This document shows positions 46,101 through 54,569 of a DNA stretch of 55,904 nucleotides, in pieces. The position numbers and the translations under genes are program-made. The stretch is from Thalassotalea sp. 42_200_T64 (GTDB taxonomy: Bacteria; Pseudomonadota; Gammaproteobacteria; Enterobacterales; Alteromonadaceae): the NCBI GenBank assembly GCA_002162925.1, contig MABC01000019.1, positions 1 through 55,904 on the forward strand, written 5' to 3'. The stretch's first letter is position 1. The number at the start of each line of letters is the position of its first letter. The notes under the pieces are model-generated. The model was not told the origin of the DNA and ran no database searches. It saw only the letters and a list, made by a program, of their open reading frames with translations.

Positions 46101-47870
46101 ATGAATAAATTTGCCATCAGCTTGATGATGATCTTATCTTTGCTTGCTTGTGCGCAAGTGACAAAAGATGTAACCGCTAACTTGGCAGATGCCACGTTAA
46201 TGCAAATTATTGCTGAACAGCAGGCTTACCAGGATGCACTGAACCCGTTTAATGAGGAGAATGATATTCTTTATTATGACGCCTCACCTGCGGCATTAGC
46301 CAGGCATAATGATAAAGTGAGTGATATCTACAGCCGGCTGCAATTCATTGATAGCAATGGCTTAACCAAAGCCAATCAAATCAACCAAACCATTTTGGCT
46401 TACAAACTAAAAAATGATATCGATTCGTATAAAAATCTTGATCACTATATGCCATTAACCGCCGAAGCCGGGTTTCATGCCTATATGACGTTTATGGCGT
46501 CACGTTCAAGTTTTAAAAAGGTTGAGGATTTTGAAACTTACTTAAACCGGCTGGTGGCATTAGATACATATTTTGAACAACAAACCTACTGGTTAAAGCA
46601 AGGTTTGAAAACGGGTATCAGCCAACCCAAAGTCGTGCTGACGGGGTTTGAAGACAGTATCAGTGCTTTTATTGTTGATGATGCAACCAAGAGTGATTTT
46701 TATCGCCCGTTTAACCGCATGCCAAAACATATTTCGGCGGAGCAACAAGCGCAGTTACAAGCGAAAGCGAAACAAATTATCTTAGAAAACATTAACCCCA
46801 TGTATCAGCGTTTCTATGATTTTATGGTAGATACTTACATCCCAAATGCAAAACAAACCATCGCGGCCAAAGATTACCCAAATGGGGAAGCATTTTATCA
46901 AAACCGTATTGAACACTACACTACGTTAACATTAACTGCCGATGAAATTCACGACATTGGTCTGCAGGAAGTCGCGCGCATTCGTGGTGAAATGGAAGAG
47001 GTAATAAAAGACGTTGAATTTAACGGTACGTTTGCCGAGTTTGTGCAATTTTTACGTACCGATCCACAGTTTTATGCCACCACGCCAGAACAACTGTTAA
47101 AAGAAGCTTCGTTTATTGCGAAGAAGATGGATGCGAAATTACCATCGTTATTTAAAACCTTGCCACGTACGCCGTATGGTGTTGTGGAAGTGCCGGCAAG
47201 TATTGCGCCTAAATACACCACGGGTCGTTATTCTGGCCCGAGTCGAGATGATCAGGCAGGTAATTACTGGGTAAATACCTATGCATTAGATCGTCGTCCT
47301 TTGTACGTATTAGAAGCATTAACCTTACATGAAGCCGTACCAGGGCATCATTTACAAGGCTCTATTGCCCGTGAAATGGAAAATGTGCCTGAGTTTCGTA
47401 ACCAAACTTATATTTCAGCTTTCGGTGAAGGCTGGGGCTTATATTCTGAATATTTAGGTGTTGAAGCCGGATTTTATCAAGACCCGTATTCTCGTTTTGG
47501 TCGTTTAACTTATGAAATGTGGCGGGCCGTTCGCTTAGTCGTGGATACCGGCATGCATATGAAAGGCTGGAGCAGACAACAAGCGATGGATTATTTGGCG
47601 AGCAACTCGGCGTTATCCTTACACAATGTGAAAACCGAAATTGATCGTTATATCTCTTGGCCGGGGCAAGCACTTTCTTACAAGTTGGGCGAAATTACCA
47701 TAAAAAGTTTACGCGTTGAAGCGGAAAAGGCGTTGGCTGAGGATTTTGATCTGCGCGAGTTTCATGATCAAATATTGAAAAATGGCTCTATTCCATTATC
47801 GTTGCTAGAAACGCTGATTAGAGAGTATATTCAACAAAAATTGACAAAAATTGACAGAAATAAAAGCTAA
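46101..47870 (+). CDS. DUF885 lipoprotein (putative metallopeptidase)
   Basis: DUF885-family exported protein, 589 residues. The frame opens at a TTG at 46086, but MNKFAISLMMILSLLAC (ATG 46101, with GAGAG upstream) is a proper lipoprotein signal with lipobox LLAC. The putative zinc site is ALTLHEAVPGHHLQGS, with a downstream FGEGWGLYSEYLG carrying the third acidic ligand, as in this family. Substrate unknown; peptidase activity is inferred. It is full length and monocistronic by spacing. Confidence 0.87.
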   Translation: MNKFAISLMMILSLLACAQVTKDVTANLADATLMQIIAEQQAYQDALNPFNEENDILYYDASPAALARHNDKVSDIYSRLQFIDSNGLTKANQINQTILAYKLKNDIDSYKNLDHYMPLTAEAGFHAYMTFMASRSSFKKVEDFETYLNRLVALDTYFEQQTYWLKQGLKTGISQPKVVLTGFEDSISAFIVDDATKSDFYRPFNRMPKHISAEQQAQLQAKAKQIILENINPMYQRFYDFMVDTYIPNAKQTIAAKDYPNGEAFYQNRIEHYTTLTLTADEIHDIGLQEVARIRGEMEEVIKDVEFNGTFAEFVQFLRTDPQFYATTPEQLLKEASFIAKKMDAKLPSLFKTLPRTPYGVVEVPASIAPKYTTGRYSGPSRDDQAGNYWVNTYALDRRPLYVLEALTLHEAVPGHHLQGSIAREMENVPEFRNQTYISAFGEGWGLYSEYLGVEAGFYQDPYSRFGRLTYEMWRAVRLVVDTGMHMKGWSRQQAMDYLASNSALSLHNVKTEIDRYISWPGQALSYKLGEITIKSLRVEAEKALAEDFDLREFHDQILKNGSIPLSLLETLIREYIQQKLTKIDRNKS

Positions 47871-47913
47871 AAAATAGCAGACATTGGTATGAATTGGCAA
47901 GGATGCTGATTAG

Positions 47914-48018
47914 AAACGAGAAATTAGGAACGAGAAACGAGAAACGAGAAATTAGGAACGAGAAATTAGGAACGAGAAATTAGGAACGAGAAATTAGGAA
48001 CGAGAAATTAGGAACTAG
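47914..48018. repeat. Heptamer tandem array, 15 units
   Basis: Exactly 105 bases made of heptamers AAACGAG, AAATTAG and GAACGAG. AAATTAG always pairs with GAACGAG, so the 14-base unit AAATTAGGAACGAG appears six times (the last as GAACTAG), interspersed with three AAACGAG. It lies 43 bases after the DUF885 stop. No ORF spans it convincingly. Confidence 0.92.
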
Positions 48019-48125
48019 TTTAGTTGCAAATATTGAATTTACTGGTATTAGTATTGAGTGAATTTCAGCGATCGCTGGAAAAGTAGGCAAGGCACGCAAA
48101 GAAACAGTCTCTGAAGTTGGATTGC

Positions 48126-48257
48126 TAAAAAAGATAAGCCCCCGCAATATCTTAGTCGGCAGTTCCGCTGTCATAGGTAATTATTATTATTAAAAAACCT
48201 TTAGACCGGTAACTTTGCGTCCCTAGCTTTCACTAGGTTTGCCTTGGACGAGCTAAG
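48126..48257 (-). ncRNA. Cyclic-di-GMP-I (GEMM) riboswitch with terminator, apparently orphan
   Basis: Read on the minus strand, the segment contains the GEMM-I core in order: CTTAG (P1 5' strand, 48253-48257), GGCAAACC (48236-48243), CCTAG-loop with GAAA-CTAGG (P2), GGGACGCAAAG (48213-48223), CCGG, and later CCTATGACAGCGG before CTAAG (P1 3' strand, 48151-48155). Directly after, AAGATA and TATCTT (48148-48153 and 48131-48136) form a stem followed by a U-run. This shares bases with P1, so ligand-stabilised P1 would prevent termination. No minus-strand gene follows before the DUF885 gene ends on the other strand, so the regulated gene seems to be missing. Confidence 0.8.
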
Positions 48258-48405
48258 TAGCCCTAACACTGATTATAGACAAATATCTCTTGCTGTAAAC
48301 CTTTTGTTAGGTTTTTATCTATTAAAACCATATTTTAAGTTAATTTGCTGAATTCCTTCAAAAAGTTTATGATAATAAGTACTTATTTTCATTTAGGACG
48401 ACACC

Positions 48406-49263
48406 ATGAGCCAAGTGCTTGACGATTTACTCGCGTTATTAACGCTGGAAAGGCTGGATGATAATTTATTCTTGGGGCAGAGTCAGGATCTTGGTTTTCC
48501 CGCGGTATTTGGTGGTCAGGTTATTGGTCAGGCGTTGTCTGCAGCGAAAGAAACCGTTGCCCAAAACCGAGCTTTGCATTCCTTTCACTGCTACTTTTTA
48601 TTACCCGGGAATGCACACAAGCCGATTACTTATTTGGTGGATGTCACCCGAGATGGCCGTAGCTTTAGCTCGCGCAGAGTGCAGGCCATGCAAAATGGTA
48701 AAGTGATTTTCAACTTGATGGCATCGTTTCAAATTGATGAAGGTGGATTTGAACACCAGGATATCATGCCCGAGGTGGTGGACCCTGAAGGGTTAGCAAG
48801 CATGCAAGAATTACAGTTGCAGCATAAAGATAAAATACCTGAAGCCATGCATGACGCGGTATTTGCTGAACGGCCAATTGAGTTTCGCCCAATCAAACAA
48901 TATGACTGGCTCAAGCCAGAAAAATCATCGGCCACTAATCAAATTTGGATGAAAGCCAAAGGTAAAATGCCAGACGATTTACGTGTGCATAAGTACGTGT
49001 TGGGCTACGCCTCCGACTATAATTTTTTACCCTCGGCCGTGCACCCGCATGGTCGCAGTGTGTGGTCGAAAAATTTCCAGATAGCCACTATCGATCACGC
49101 CATGTGGTTTCATCGAGATTTCCGTTTTGATGACTGGTTGCTGTACGATATCGATAGCCCATCGGCCAGTGGTGGCCGAGGGTTAGTGCGCGGTAAGATC
49201 TATAATCGTCAAGGTCAACTAGTGGCCTCAACAGTTCAGGAAGGCGTGATCAGGCAGTACTAA
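48406..49263 (+). CDS. tesB: Acyl-CoA thioesterase II
   Basis: Hydrolyses acyl-CoA to free fatty acid and CoA. The 285 residues form a double hotdog fold: DNLFLGQSQDLGFPAVFGGQVIGQAL and LHSFHCYFLLPGN in the first half, DHAMWFHRDFRFDDWLLYDIDSPSASGGRG and VASTVQEGVIR in the second. The latter carry the usual Asp, Ser/Thr and Gln active-site residues. Length fits TesB (286 in E. coli). ATG at 48406 follows AGGACGACACC. Its stop overlaps the convergent MscS gene by four bases. Confidence 0.94.
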   Translation: MSQVLDDLLALLTLERLDDNLFLGQSQDLGFPAVFGGQVIGQALSAAKETVAQNRALHSFHCYFLLPGNAHKPITYLVDVTRDGRSFSSRRVQAMQNGKVIFNLMASFQIDEGGFEHQDIMPEVVDPEGLASMQELQLQHKDKIPEAMHDAVFAERPIEFRPIKQYDWLKPEKSSATNQIWMKAKGKMPDDLRVHKYVLGYASDYNFLPSAVHPHGRSVWSKNFQIATIDHAMWFHRDFRFDDWLLYDIDSPSASGGRGLVRGKIYNRQGQLVASTVQEGVIRQY

Positions 49264-50501
49264 TGACTTTGCTGCCAGTCAAAACCGCTTGGGGTTTGAA
49301 ATATACGTAATTCAAACAGTGGTGCAATGGCAAGCAAATGGTCAAAAATATCGGCCTGTATCGCCTCAAAGTTGCCCCAGTTAATGTCATTGCTGAAAAA
49401 ATACAACTCTAGCGAGACGCCAATTTCTGTCGGTTTCAGTTGCCTTACCATGCAGGTCATATTCTGGTGCACGTTGGGATGATTGGTTAAATAGGCAGAG
49501 ATATAGGCTCTAAACGTCCCTATATTGGTTAATCTTCGGCTATTCGGGTTCGTTGTGTCATCTATGCCTTGCTGGCGGTGGAAATCGTTAATTTCACTAT
49601 TTTTATTACTGAGATAATCCCGTAAAAAATCAAACTGATTTAACTCTGCGATTAATTCACTAGAACAAAAATGGATACTGGCAATGTCGATACTGATACT
49701 GCGCTTAATACGCCGGCCGCCAGAGACGGACATACCACGCCAGTTTTTAAATGACTCGCTGATCAGCGCATAGGTGGGGATGGTGGTGACGGTATTATCA
49801 AAGTTTTGCACCTTTACCGTATTTAAGGCAATTTCTAACACTTCGCCATCGGCACCATATTGTGGCATTTCTATCCAGTCACCAGGTGCCACCATTTTGT
49901 TGGCGGATATTTGTATACTCGCGACCAGGCCTTTGATGGTGTCTTGAAACACCAATAATAGTACAGCCGTTAGCGCTCCCAAACCACTGAGTAGGTAAAT
50001 TGGTGAACGATCAATTAATATCGAAATCGCCAGGATGCTTGCTACCAGATAGATGGCCAGCTTTAACAACTGAATGGTGGCGTTGAGAGGCAGGTATTTT
50101 TCTTTACTCGACTCTTGAAACAGATCGTTTGCTACATTTAACACTGAACTTAAACTGCGCGCAACCTGGATGGCGATGGTGACTTTTGCAAACACCGTGA
50201 GTGCTTCGACCAATCTTGGATTTTCGCTAATGAAGTACGGCATCAATGCCAGCAACAGCAATACCGGTACTAGCCAGGCAATACGGTCAAATACTTTATT
50301 TGAGACCAATAAATCGTCCCATTGATTGCTGGAACGGGTGACGATTTTATGCACTAACAGTAAGACTTGATGTTTAGCGATGTAAAAACTAATCCAGCAA
50401 ATGCTGAGTAATAATACTAAGCCTATTACCGCGGATACCGGTGCAATTAAATTGCCGCTTAAACCACTTGCCGTTAACCAGGTTTGAATCAATTCTGACA
50501 T
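49260..50501 (-). CDS. MscS-family mechanosensitive channel (YbdG-like)
   Basis: Inner-membrane small-conductance mechanosensitive channel of 413 residues, five or so hydrophobic segments. The pore/beta-domain region GLGALTAVLLLVFQDTIKGLVASIQISANKMVAPGDWIEMP leads into the MscS beta domain (GEVLEIALNTVKVQNFDNTVTTIPTYALISESFKNWRGM). A long cytoplasmic end with FRAYISAYLTNHPNV resembles YbdG/MscM-type proteins. It protects against hypo-osmotic shock. Convergent with tesB (four-base overlap). Confidence 0.88.
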   Translation of the reverse strand: MSELIQTWLTASGLSGNLIAPVSAVIGLVLLLSICWISFYIAKHQVLLLVHKIVTRSSNQWDDLLVSNKVFDRIAWLVPVLLLLALMPYFISENPRLVEALTVFAKVTIAIQVARSLSSVLNVANDLFQESSKEKYLPLNATIQLLKLAIYLVASILAISILIDRSPIYLLSGLGALTAVLLLVFQDTIKGLVASIQISANKMVAPGDWIEMPQYGADGEVLEIALNTVKVQNFDNTVTTIPTYALISESFKNWRGMSVSGGRRIKRSISIDIASIHFCSSELIAELNQFDFLRDYLSNKNSEINDFHRQQGIDDTTNPNSRRLTNIGTFRAYISAYLTNHPNVHQNMTCMVRQLKPTEIGVSLELYFFSNDINWGNFEAIQADIFDHLLAIAPLFELRIFQTPSGFDWQQSH

Positions 50502-50668
50502 TAATTTCTAACTTTATTGTTGTTGGTTGTATGGTTGAGATTACCGCCCATTGTGGTGGTTAGCAATGCTATCAATGGAATTAATTATATGTATTTTCAA
50601 AAAGTTATTTGATCGTGACGGTGCAAACTGTATTCTTTAGGGCAGAGACTAGGTTATTCGGACAATAA

Positions 50669-51778
50669 ATGAATTTTAAAAGGGTTGTGATAAAAGTGGG
50701 TAGCGCCTTGGTTGCCCCAGATGGCAAAGGCTGCAGTGGCAAATATCTATTGTCGATTGCCCGCTTTATTACCGAATGCCATAAACGCGATAAAGAAGTG
50801 ATCTTGGTCTCTTCTGGCAGCGTGGCAGCCGGTCGTCAATTAATTCAACACGGCTCCTCCAACCCATCGATTGCGGCGAAACAAGCGATGGCCTCTGTTG
50901 GGCAAATGCAAATGATGGCGAACTGGCAGCGTTTTTTTGATACGCCCTGCTCGCAATTATTAATTACCCATGGTGATTTAAAAGACAGACGGCGCTTTAT
51001 CAATATTAAAAATACACTGAGAATGTTACTGGAAAATAATATTTTGCCGGTGGTCAATGAAAATGACACTGTGGCCACCGATGAACTCAAGGTGGGAGAT
51101 AATGATAATCTTGCCGCGCTGGTGGCTATGGTAAGTGATGCCGATTGTTTCTTTATTTTAAGCGATGTTGACGGTGTGTTTGATTGCGACCCGCGCAATA
51201 ATAGTAATGCCAAGTTGTTTAGTGAAATTGAGACTATCGATGACGCTCTCTATCAAATGGCTGGCGGCACCACCAATAAAATTGCCACCGGTGGCATGAA
51301 AACCAAGATCCAGGCGGCAGAGAAAGCGACTGAACATGGCATTGAAACCTATATTTTAAACGGCAGTAATTCTGCCGTGTTTGATAAATTATTGCTTGGC
51401 GAAAACCCGGGCACGCGCTTTATTGCCAAACAAAGTGCATTGAAAGCGAAAAAACACTGGCTCAAACATACGCTGAAGAGTCATGGTTCTATAATTATCG
51501 ATGAAGGGGCGATTAATGCCTTACGGAATAAAGGCGCGTCTTTGCTAGCCAGTGGTATTGTTGAAATCTTTGGTGATTTTGTCAAAGGTGAATCGGTAAG
51601 TATTACCGCCCAATGTGGTACCCGAGTGTTGGCTAAAGGCATATGCCAATATAGCAGCCTGGATCTAGCAAAAATTAAAGGCAAAAATTCGAATGATTTT
51701 GACACCATTTTGGGTTATTGCCCAAGTAAAGAGATCATCCACCGAGATGATTTGGTGTTGATGGGAAAAGCAGAGTAA
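50669..51778 (+). CDS. proB: Glutamate 5-kinase
   Basis: First enzyme of proline synthesis: glutamate + ATP to gamma-glutamyl phosphate. The 369-residue protein has the amino-acid-kinase part (RVVIKVGSALVAPDGKG, LVSSGSVAAGRQ, VNENDTVATDELKVGDNDNLAALVA, GGMKTKIQAAEKA) and a C-terminal PUA-like domain (GASLLASGIVEIFGDFVKGESVSI). Length and order are normal. proA follows after a four-base gap, so the two form an operon and probably a complex. It is divergent from the MscS gene across 167 bases. Confidence 0.96.
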   Translation: MNFKRVVIKVGSALVAPDGKGCSGKYLLSIARFITECHKRDKEVILVSSGSVAAGRQLIQHGSSNPSIAAKQAMASVGQMQMMANWQRFFDTPCSQLLITHGDLKDRRRFINIKNTLRMLLENNILPVVNENDTVATDELKVGDNDNLAALVAMVSDADCFFILSDVDGVFDCDPRNNSNAKLFSEIETIDDALYQMAGGTTNKIATGGMKTKIQAAEKATEHGIETYILNGSNSAVFDKLLLGENPGTRFIAKQSALKAKKHWLKHTLKSHGSIIIDEGAINALRNKGASLLASGIVEIFGDFVKGESVSITAQCGTRVLAKGICQYSSLDLAKIKGKNSNDFDTILGYCPSKEIIHRDDLVLMGKAE

Positions 51779-51782
51779 GAGT

Positions 51783-53045
51783 ATGAAAACAATAGAACAG
51801 TTTGATATTGCCAATTTAGCAAAAAAAGCGCAAATAGCGGCATTGCAAACCGCGCAACTTGATACGATAACAAAAAACCGTTTATTAACGACAATGGCAG
51901 ATAATATTGTCGCTAATGCGCAACATATTATTAGTGAAAATAGCAAAGATATCGCCCAAGGCGAAAGCAAAGGATTGTCGACCGCCATGCTGGATCGGTT
52001 GTTGTTAACGCCAGAGCGCATCCAGGGTATTCGTGCTGCCATTATCGATATTGTTAACTTGCCAGATCCGGTAGGCAGTAAATCGGCGATGCAAAAACGC
52101 CCGAATGGCATTGAAGTTGGCAAAATGCGTATTCCATTAGGTGTTATCGCGATGATTTACGAAGCGCGTCCTAATGTAACGGCGGAAGCTGCAGCACTTT
52201 GTATTAAGTCGGGCAACGGCGTAATTTTACGTGGTGGCAGCGAAGCGCTGCACAGTAATTTGGCGATTGCCGATATTTTACATAATACCTTAAAAGAATT
52301 TTCCATAGCAGCGGAAGCGGTATCTGTGGTGCCTGATCCGGATCGCAAGGTTATTGAAAAAATGCTAACCCTGAATCAATACATAGATCTGGTGATCCCT
52401 CGTGGCGGCGAAGGCTTAATTCGTTATGTCAGTGATAATTCGCGAATTCCAGTGATCCAGCATTTTAAAGGTGTTTGTCATCTTTATGTCGATAAAGCCG
52501 CTGATCTCGATAAGGCGATTAACATTTTAGTCAATGGTAAAACCCAGCGTCCAAGTGCCTGTAACTCACTGGAAACCGTTTTGGTGCACCAAGATATCAG
52601 TACTGAATTTTTATCAAAGGCGGCGACAGCACTTGTCGAATTTAAGGTGAAAATACACGCTTGTGAGCACACCATAGAGCATTTTAGTGACGCTACCTTG
52701 GCAACCGACGCGGATTACGATGCTGAGTATTTGGCGCAGGAGATTGCCGTTAAGCAAGTGACTGGCTTTGAGCAAGCCATTGCCCATATTCAGCAATACA
52801 GTTCAGATCATACCGAAGTGATTGTGACGCAAGACTATTCACGCGCCAATGAATTTGTCCGCCGCATTAATTCTTCGGTGGTCATGGTGAACGCCTCGTC
52901 GAGATTTTCGGATGGTGGTGAATTGGGCCTGGGCTCAGAAATTGGCATCTCCACCAGTAAGTTACACGCCTACGGACCAATGGGTCTGGAAGCCCTAACC
53001 ACAGAGAAATTCATCGTCTTTGGCGAAGGCCAAACTCGGTCGTAG
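51783..53045 (+). CDS. proA: Gamma-glutamyl phosphate reductase
   Basis: Second enzyme of proline synthesis, reducing gamma-glutamyl phosphate to glutamate semialdehyde with NADPH. The 420 residues form an aldehyde-dehydrogenase-like fold with RIPLGVIAMIYEARPNVTAEAAALCIKSGNGVILRGGSEA and the catalytic-Cys segment NGKTQRPSACNSLET. It ends with FSDGGELGLGSEIGISTSKLHAYGPMGLEALTTEKFI. Intact, coupled to proB. Confidence 0.96.
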   Translation: MKTIEQFDIANLAKKAQIAALQTAQLDTITKNRLLTTMADNIVANAQHIISENSKDIAQGESKGLSTAMLDRLLLTPERIQGIRAAIIDIVNLPDPVGSKSAMQKRPNGIEVGKMRIPLGVIAMIYEARPNVTAEAAALCIKSGNGVILRGGSEALHSNLAIADILHNTLKEFSIAAEAVSVVPDPDRKVIEKMLTLNQYIDLVIPRGGEGLIRYVSDNSRIPVIQHFKGVCHLYVDKAADLDKAINILVNGKTQRPSACNSLETVLVHQDISTEFLSKAATALVEFKVKIHACEHTIEHFSDATLATDADYDAEYLAQEIAVKQVTGFEQAIAHIQQYSSDHTEVIVTQDYSRANEFVRRINSSVVMVNASSRFSDGGELGLGSEIGISTSKLHAYGPMGLEALTTEKFIVFGEGQTRS

Positions 53046-53069
53046 GCCAAGTAATCAAAGCACGATAGG

Positions 53070-53102
53070 CGTCAGGAGGTTCCGTTCTGCAACGGAATGA
53101 CG
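53070..53102. other. Stem-loop downstream of proA
   Basis: Outer arms CGTCA and TGACG, inner arms TTCCGTT and AACGGAA with a CTGC loop, 25 bases after the proA stop. It could be a transcript end for proBA or a copy of a dispersed CGTCATTCC-type repeat; no T-run follows. Confidence 0.5.
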
Positions 53103-53688
53103 GTGTATGCTTTCTAATAATGCTGAGTATTCATGAGCTTAGTTAACTTACACCACGTCATCCCTGAGGACTAGTGCATGGATGCCCTAGTTGATTCAAT
53201 CAGATGTTTTTACGCCTCATGAGCGTAAATAATGTGGAAAATACACAAAGTGTGTGAATTACTGAAATAGCATCCAATTAACCTACTCAAAACATTTTAA
53301 TTGACCAGTGAACGACAAAGGGCATGACCAGTTTTAAACTGGCAGTTCACCGGTACGAATGCGGACATCAAAGACTTATCTGTCTACATGGGTAATTACA
53401 TTAAGTTGGCCACCTAATTACATTGCATGAGCCGATCACATTGCCAGTTAATATCATTTACTTTGCCAACCAATAACCATTAAATTGACCTCCAAGAAAT
53501 CAATAATAAACCGTCACGTTAATACAAAAGCTAACAAATAAAAAACTAATTGAATTTATTATAAGTAGTGAAAGTGAAATAGTGCGCGACTTGTTGGAAA
53601 AAAGGGCAAATTGCGCACTATTCAATTGTTGAACTAAACCGCTTCGCGGAGACAGCTCCCTTCCAATTCTGCCTCATGAACCAAACTT

Positions 53689-53717
53689 AACTTGCCATTT
53701 AAAAAAGGAGGCAAGTT
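53689..53717 (+). promoter_or_regulatory. Shine-Dalgarno-sequestering hairpin of the recombinase gene
   Basis: AACTTGCC (53689-53696) is perfectly complementary to GGCAAGTT (53710-53717), which directly abuts the ATG at 53718 and includes the last two G of the AAGGAGG ribosome site (53705-53711). Formation of the stem would hide the start region, a usual way to keep transposition genes quiet. Confidence 0.6.
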
Positions 53718-54569
53718 ATGACACCGTTAAGACAGCAGTTAATACACTGCATGCAAGTTAGACAGTTTGCGCCTAGTACACAACGCTCATATATTGATTG
53801 GGTAAAACAATTAGCCAAGGCTTATCACCGTTCGCCCGATGAGCTTAGTGACGACGATTTAAAGCAGTTTCTGTGGTCGTTAAGTATCGATAAACACCTC
53901 GCTGGCGGTTCTTGCTACCAAGCATTTTATGCTCTTCGTTTTTTCTACCAAGAAGTGCTTGGCAGAGTCTTTCAACAACGATTGCTACCGCCGATAAAAC
54001 GAACCCAGAAGATACCTGAATTATTAAGCCCTGAAGAAGTCAGGCTGATTATTACCTCATGTAAAAAAACGAAGTACCGCACAGTTTTTTCTATGTGTTA
54101 CGGCTGTGGTATGAGGGTTGGTGAGGTATTAGCTCTGCGAGTTTCCGATATCGATGGGCCGCAAGGCATTGTTCACATTCATCAAGGTAAAGGGAGAAAA
54201 GACCGACGCATCATTATTGCTGAGCAGTTACTTCATATATTGCGCAAATACTGGCGAACGCACCCATCACAAGAGTATCTATTTTATGGTACTGAGTCCT
54301 TTAAACCATTGGGTCGCTCTTCAGTTCAAAAAATGTATACCAAGGTCAAACAACAAGTGGGTATCCAAAAACGCGGGGGCATTCACGGTTTAAGGCACGC
54401 ATTTGCAACCCACCAATTAAGTGCAGGTATGCCTTTGGTGCAACTGCAACACATGCTTGGGCATAAAAGTATTCAAACTACATTGCGTTACACGCATTGG
54501 CTGCCAAATTATCAGGCAAGAGATGGGGCAGAATTTGATTTGATTGGTTCGTTGGGTTTGTCGTTATGA
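53718..54569 (+). CDS. Tyrosine recombinase (IS91-associated integrase)
   Basis: Phage-integrase-family recombinase, 283 residues. An N-terminal SAM-like DNA-binding domain (QLIHCMQVRQFAPSTQRSYIDWVKQLAKAYHR) precedes the catalytic domain. Catalytic residues: Arg in CYGCGMRVGEVLALR, a Lys in HQGKGRKDR, HGLRHAFATH (H-x-x-R), the second His in LGHKSIQTTLRY, and the Tyr in TTLRYTHW. It overlaps the transposase gene by four bases. The protein resembles integron-integrase/XerC-like proteins that accompany IS91 transposases. ATG 53718 follows AAGGAGG at six bases, inside a hairpin. Confidence 0.88.
   Translation: MTPLRQQLIHCMQVRQFAPSTQRSYIDWVKQLAKAYHRSPDELSDDDLKQFLWSLSIDKHLAGGSCYQAFYALRFFYQEVLGRVFQQRLLPPIKRTQKIPELLSPEEVRLIITSCKKTKYRTVFSMCYGCGMRVGEVLALRVSDIDGPQGIVHIHQGKGRKDRRIIIAEQLLHILRKYWRTHPSQEYLFYGTESFKPLGRSSVQKMYTKVKQQVGIQKRGGIHGLRHAFATHQLSAGMPLVQLQHMLGHKSIQTTLRYTHWLPNYQARDGAEFDLIGSLGLSL

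Larger units (their letters stand above)
47871..48405. other. 535-base gap between DUF885 and tesB
   Basis: Holds the heptamer array (47914-48018), a palindrome with core CAGCGATCGCTG (48065-48076), the minus-strand GEMM riboswitch with its terminator (48126-48257), and an A/T-rich stretch that probably contains the tesB promoter. The 64-codon minus-strand frame at 47980-48174 starts inside the riboswitch and runs through the repeats, so I do not regard it as a gene. Confidence 0.7.
53046..53717. other. 672-base repeat-rich gap between proA and the IS91-type element
   Basis: No gene seen. It contains a hairpin flanked by CGTCA/TGACG (53070-53102). Several imperfect copies of a CATTNAATTGACCA-like motif follow (53293-53307, 53399-53412, 53455-53468, 53478-53491). 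There is also a 10-base inverted repeat AATAGTGCGC/GCGCACTATT (53578-53587, 53613-53622), a CCGC/GCGG mini-hairpin (53640-53650) and the leader hairpin of the recombinase gene. The left end of the IS element is presumably somewhere in the last 150 bases but I cannot fix it. Confidence 0.55.

Noticed and set aside
47914..48018. CRISPR array
   Set aside because: Units are 7 or 14 bases with no spacers and no cas genes nearby.
47980..48174. 64-codon minus-strand ORF as the riboswitch-controlled gene
   Set aside because: It begins inside the aptamer, crosses the terminator and ends in the heptamer array, with no ribosome site and no recognisable protein.
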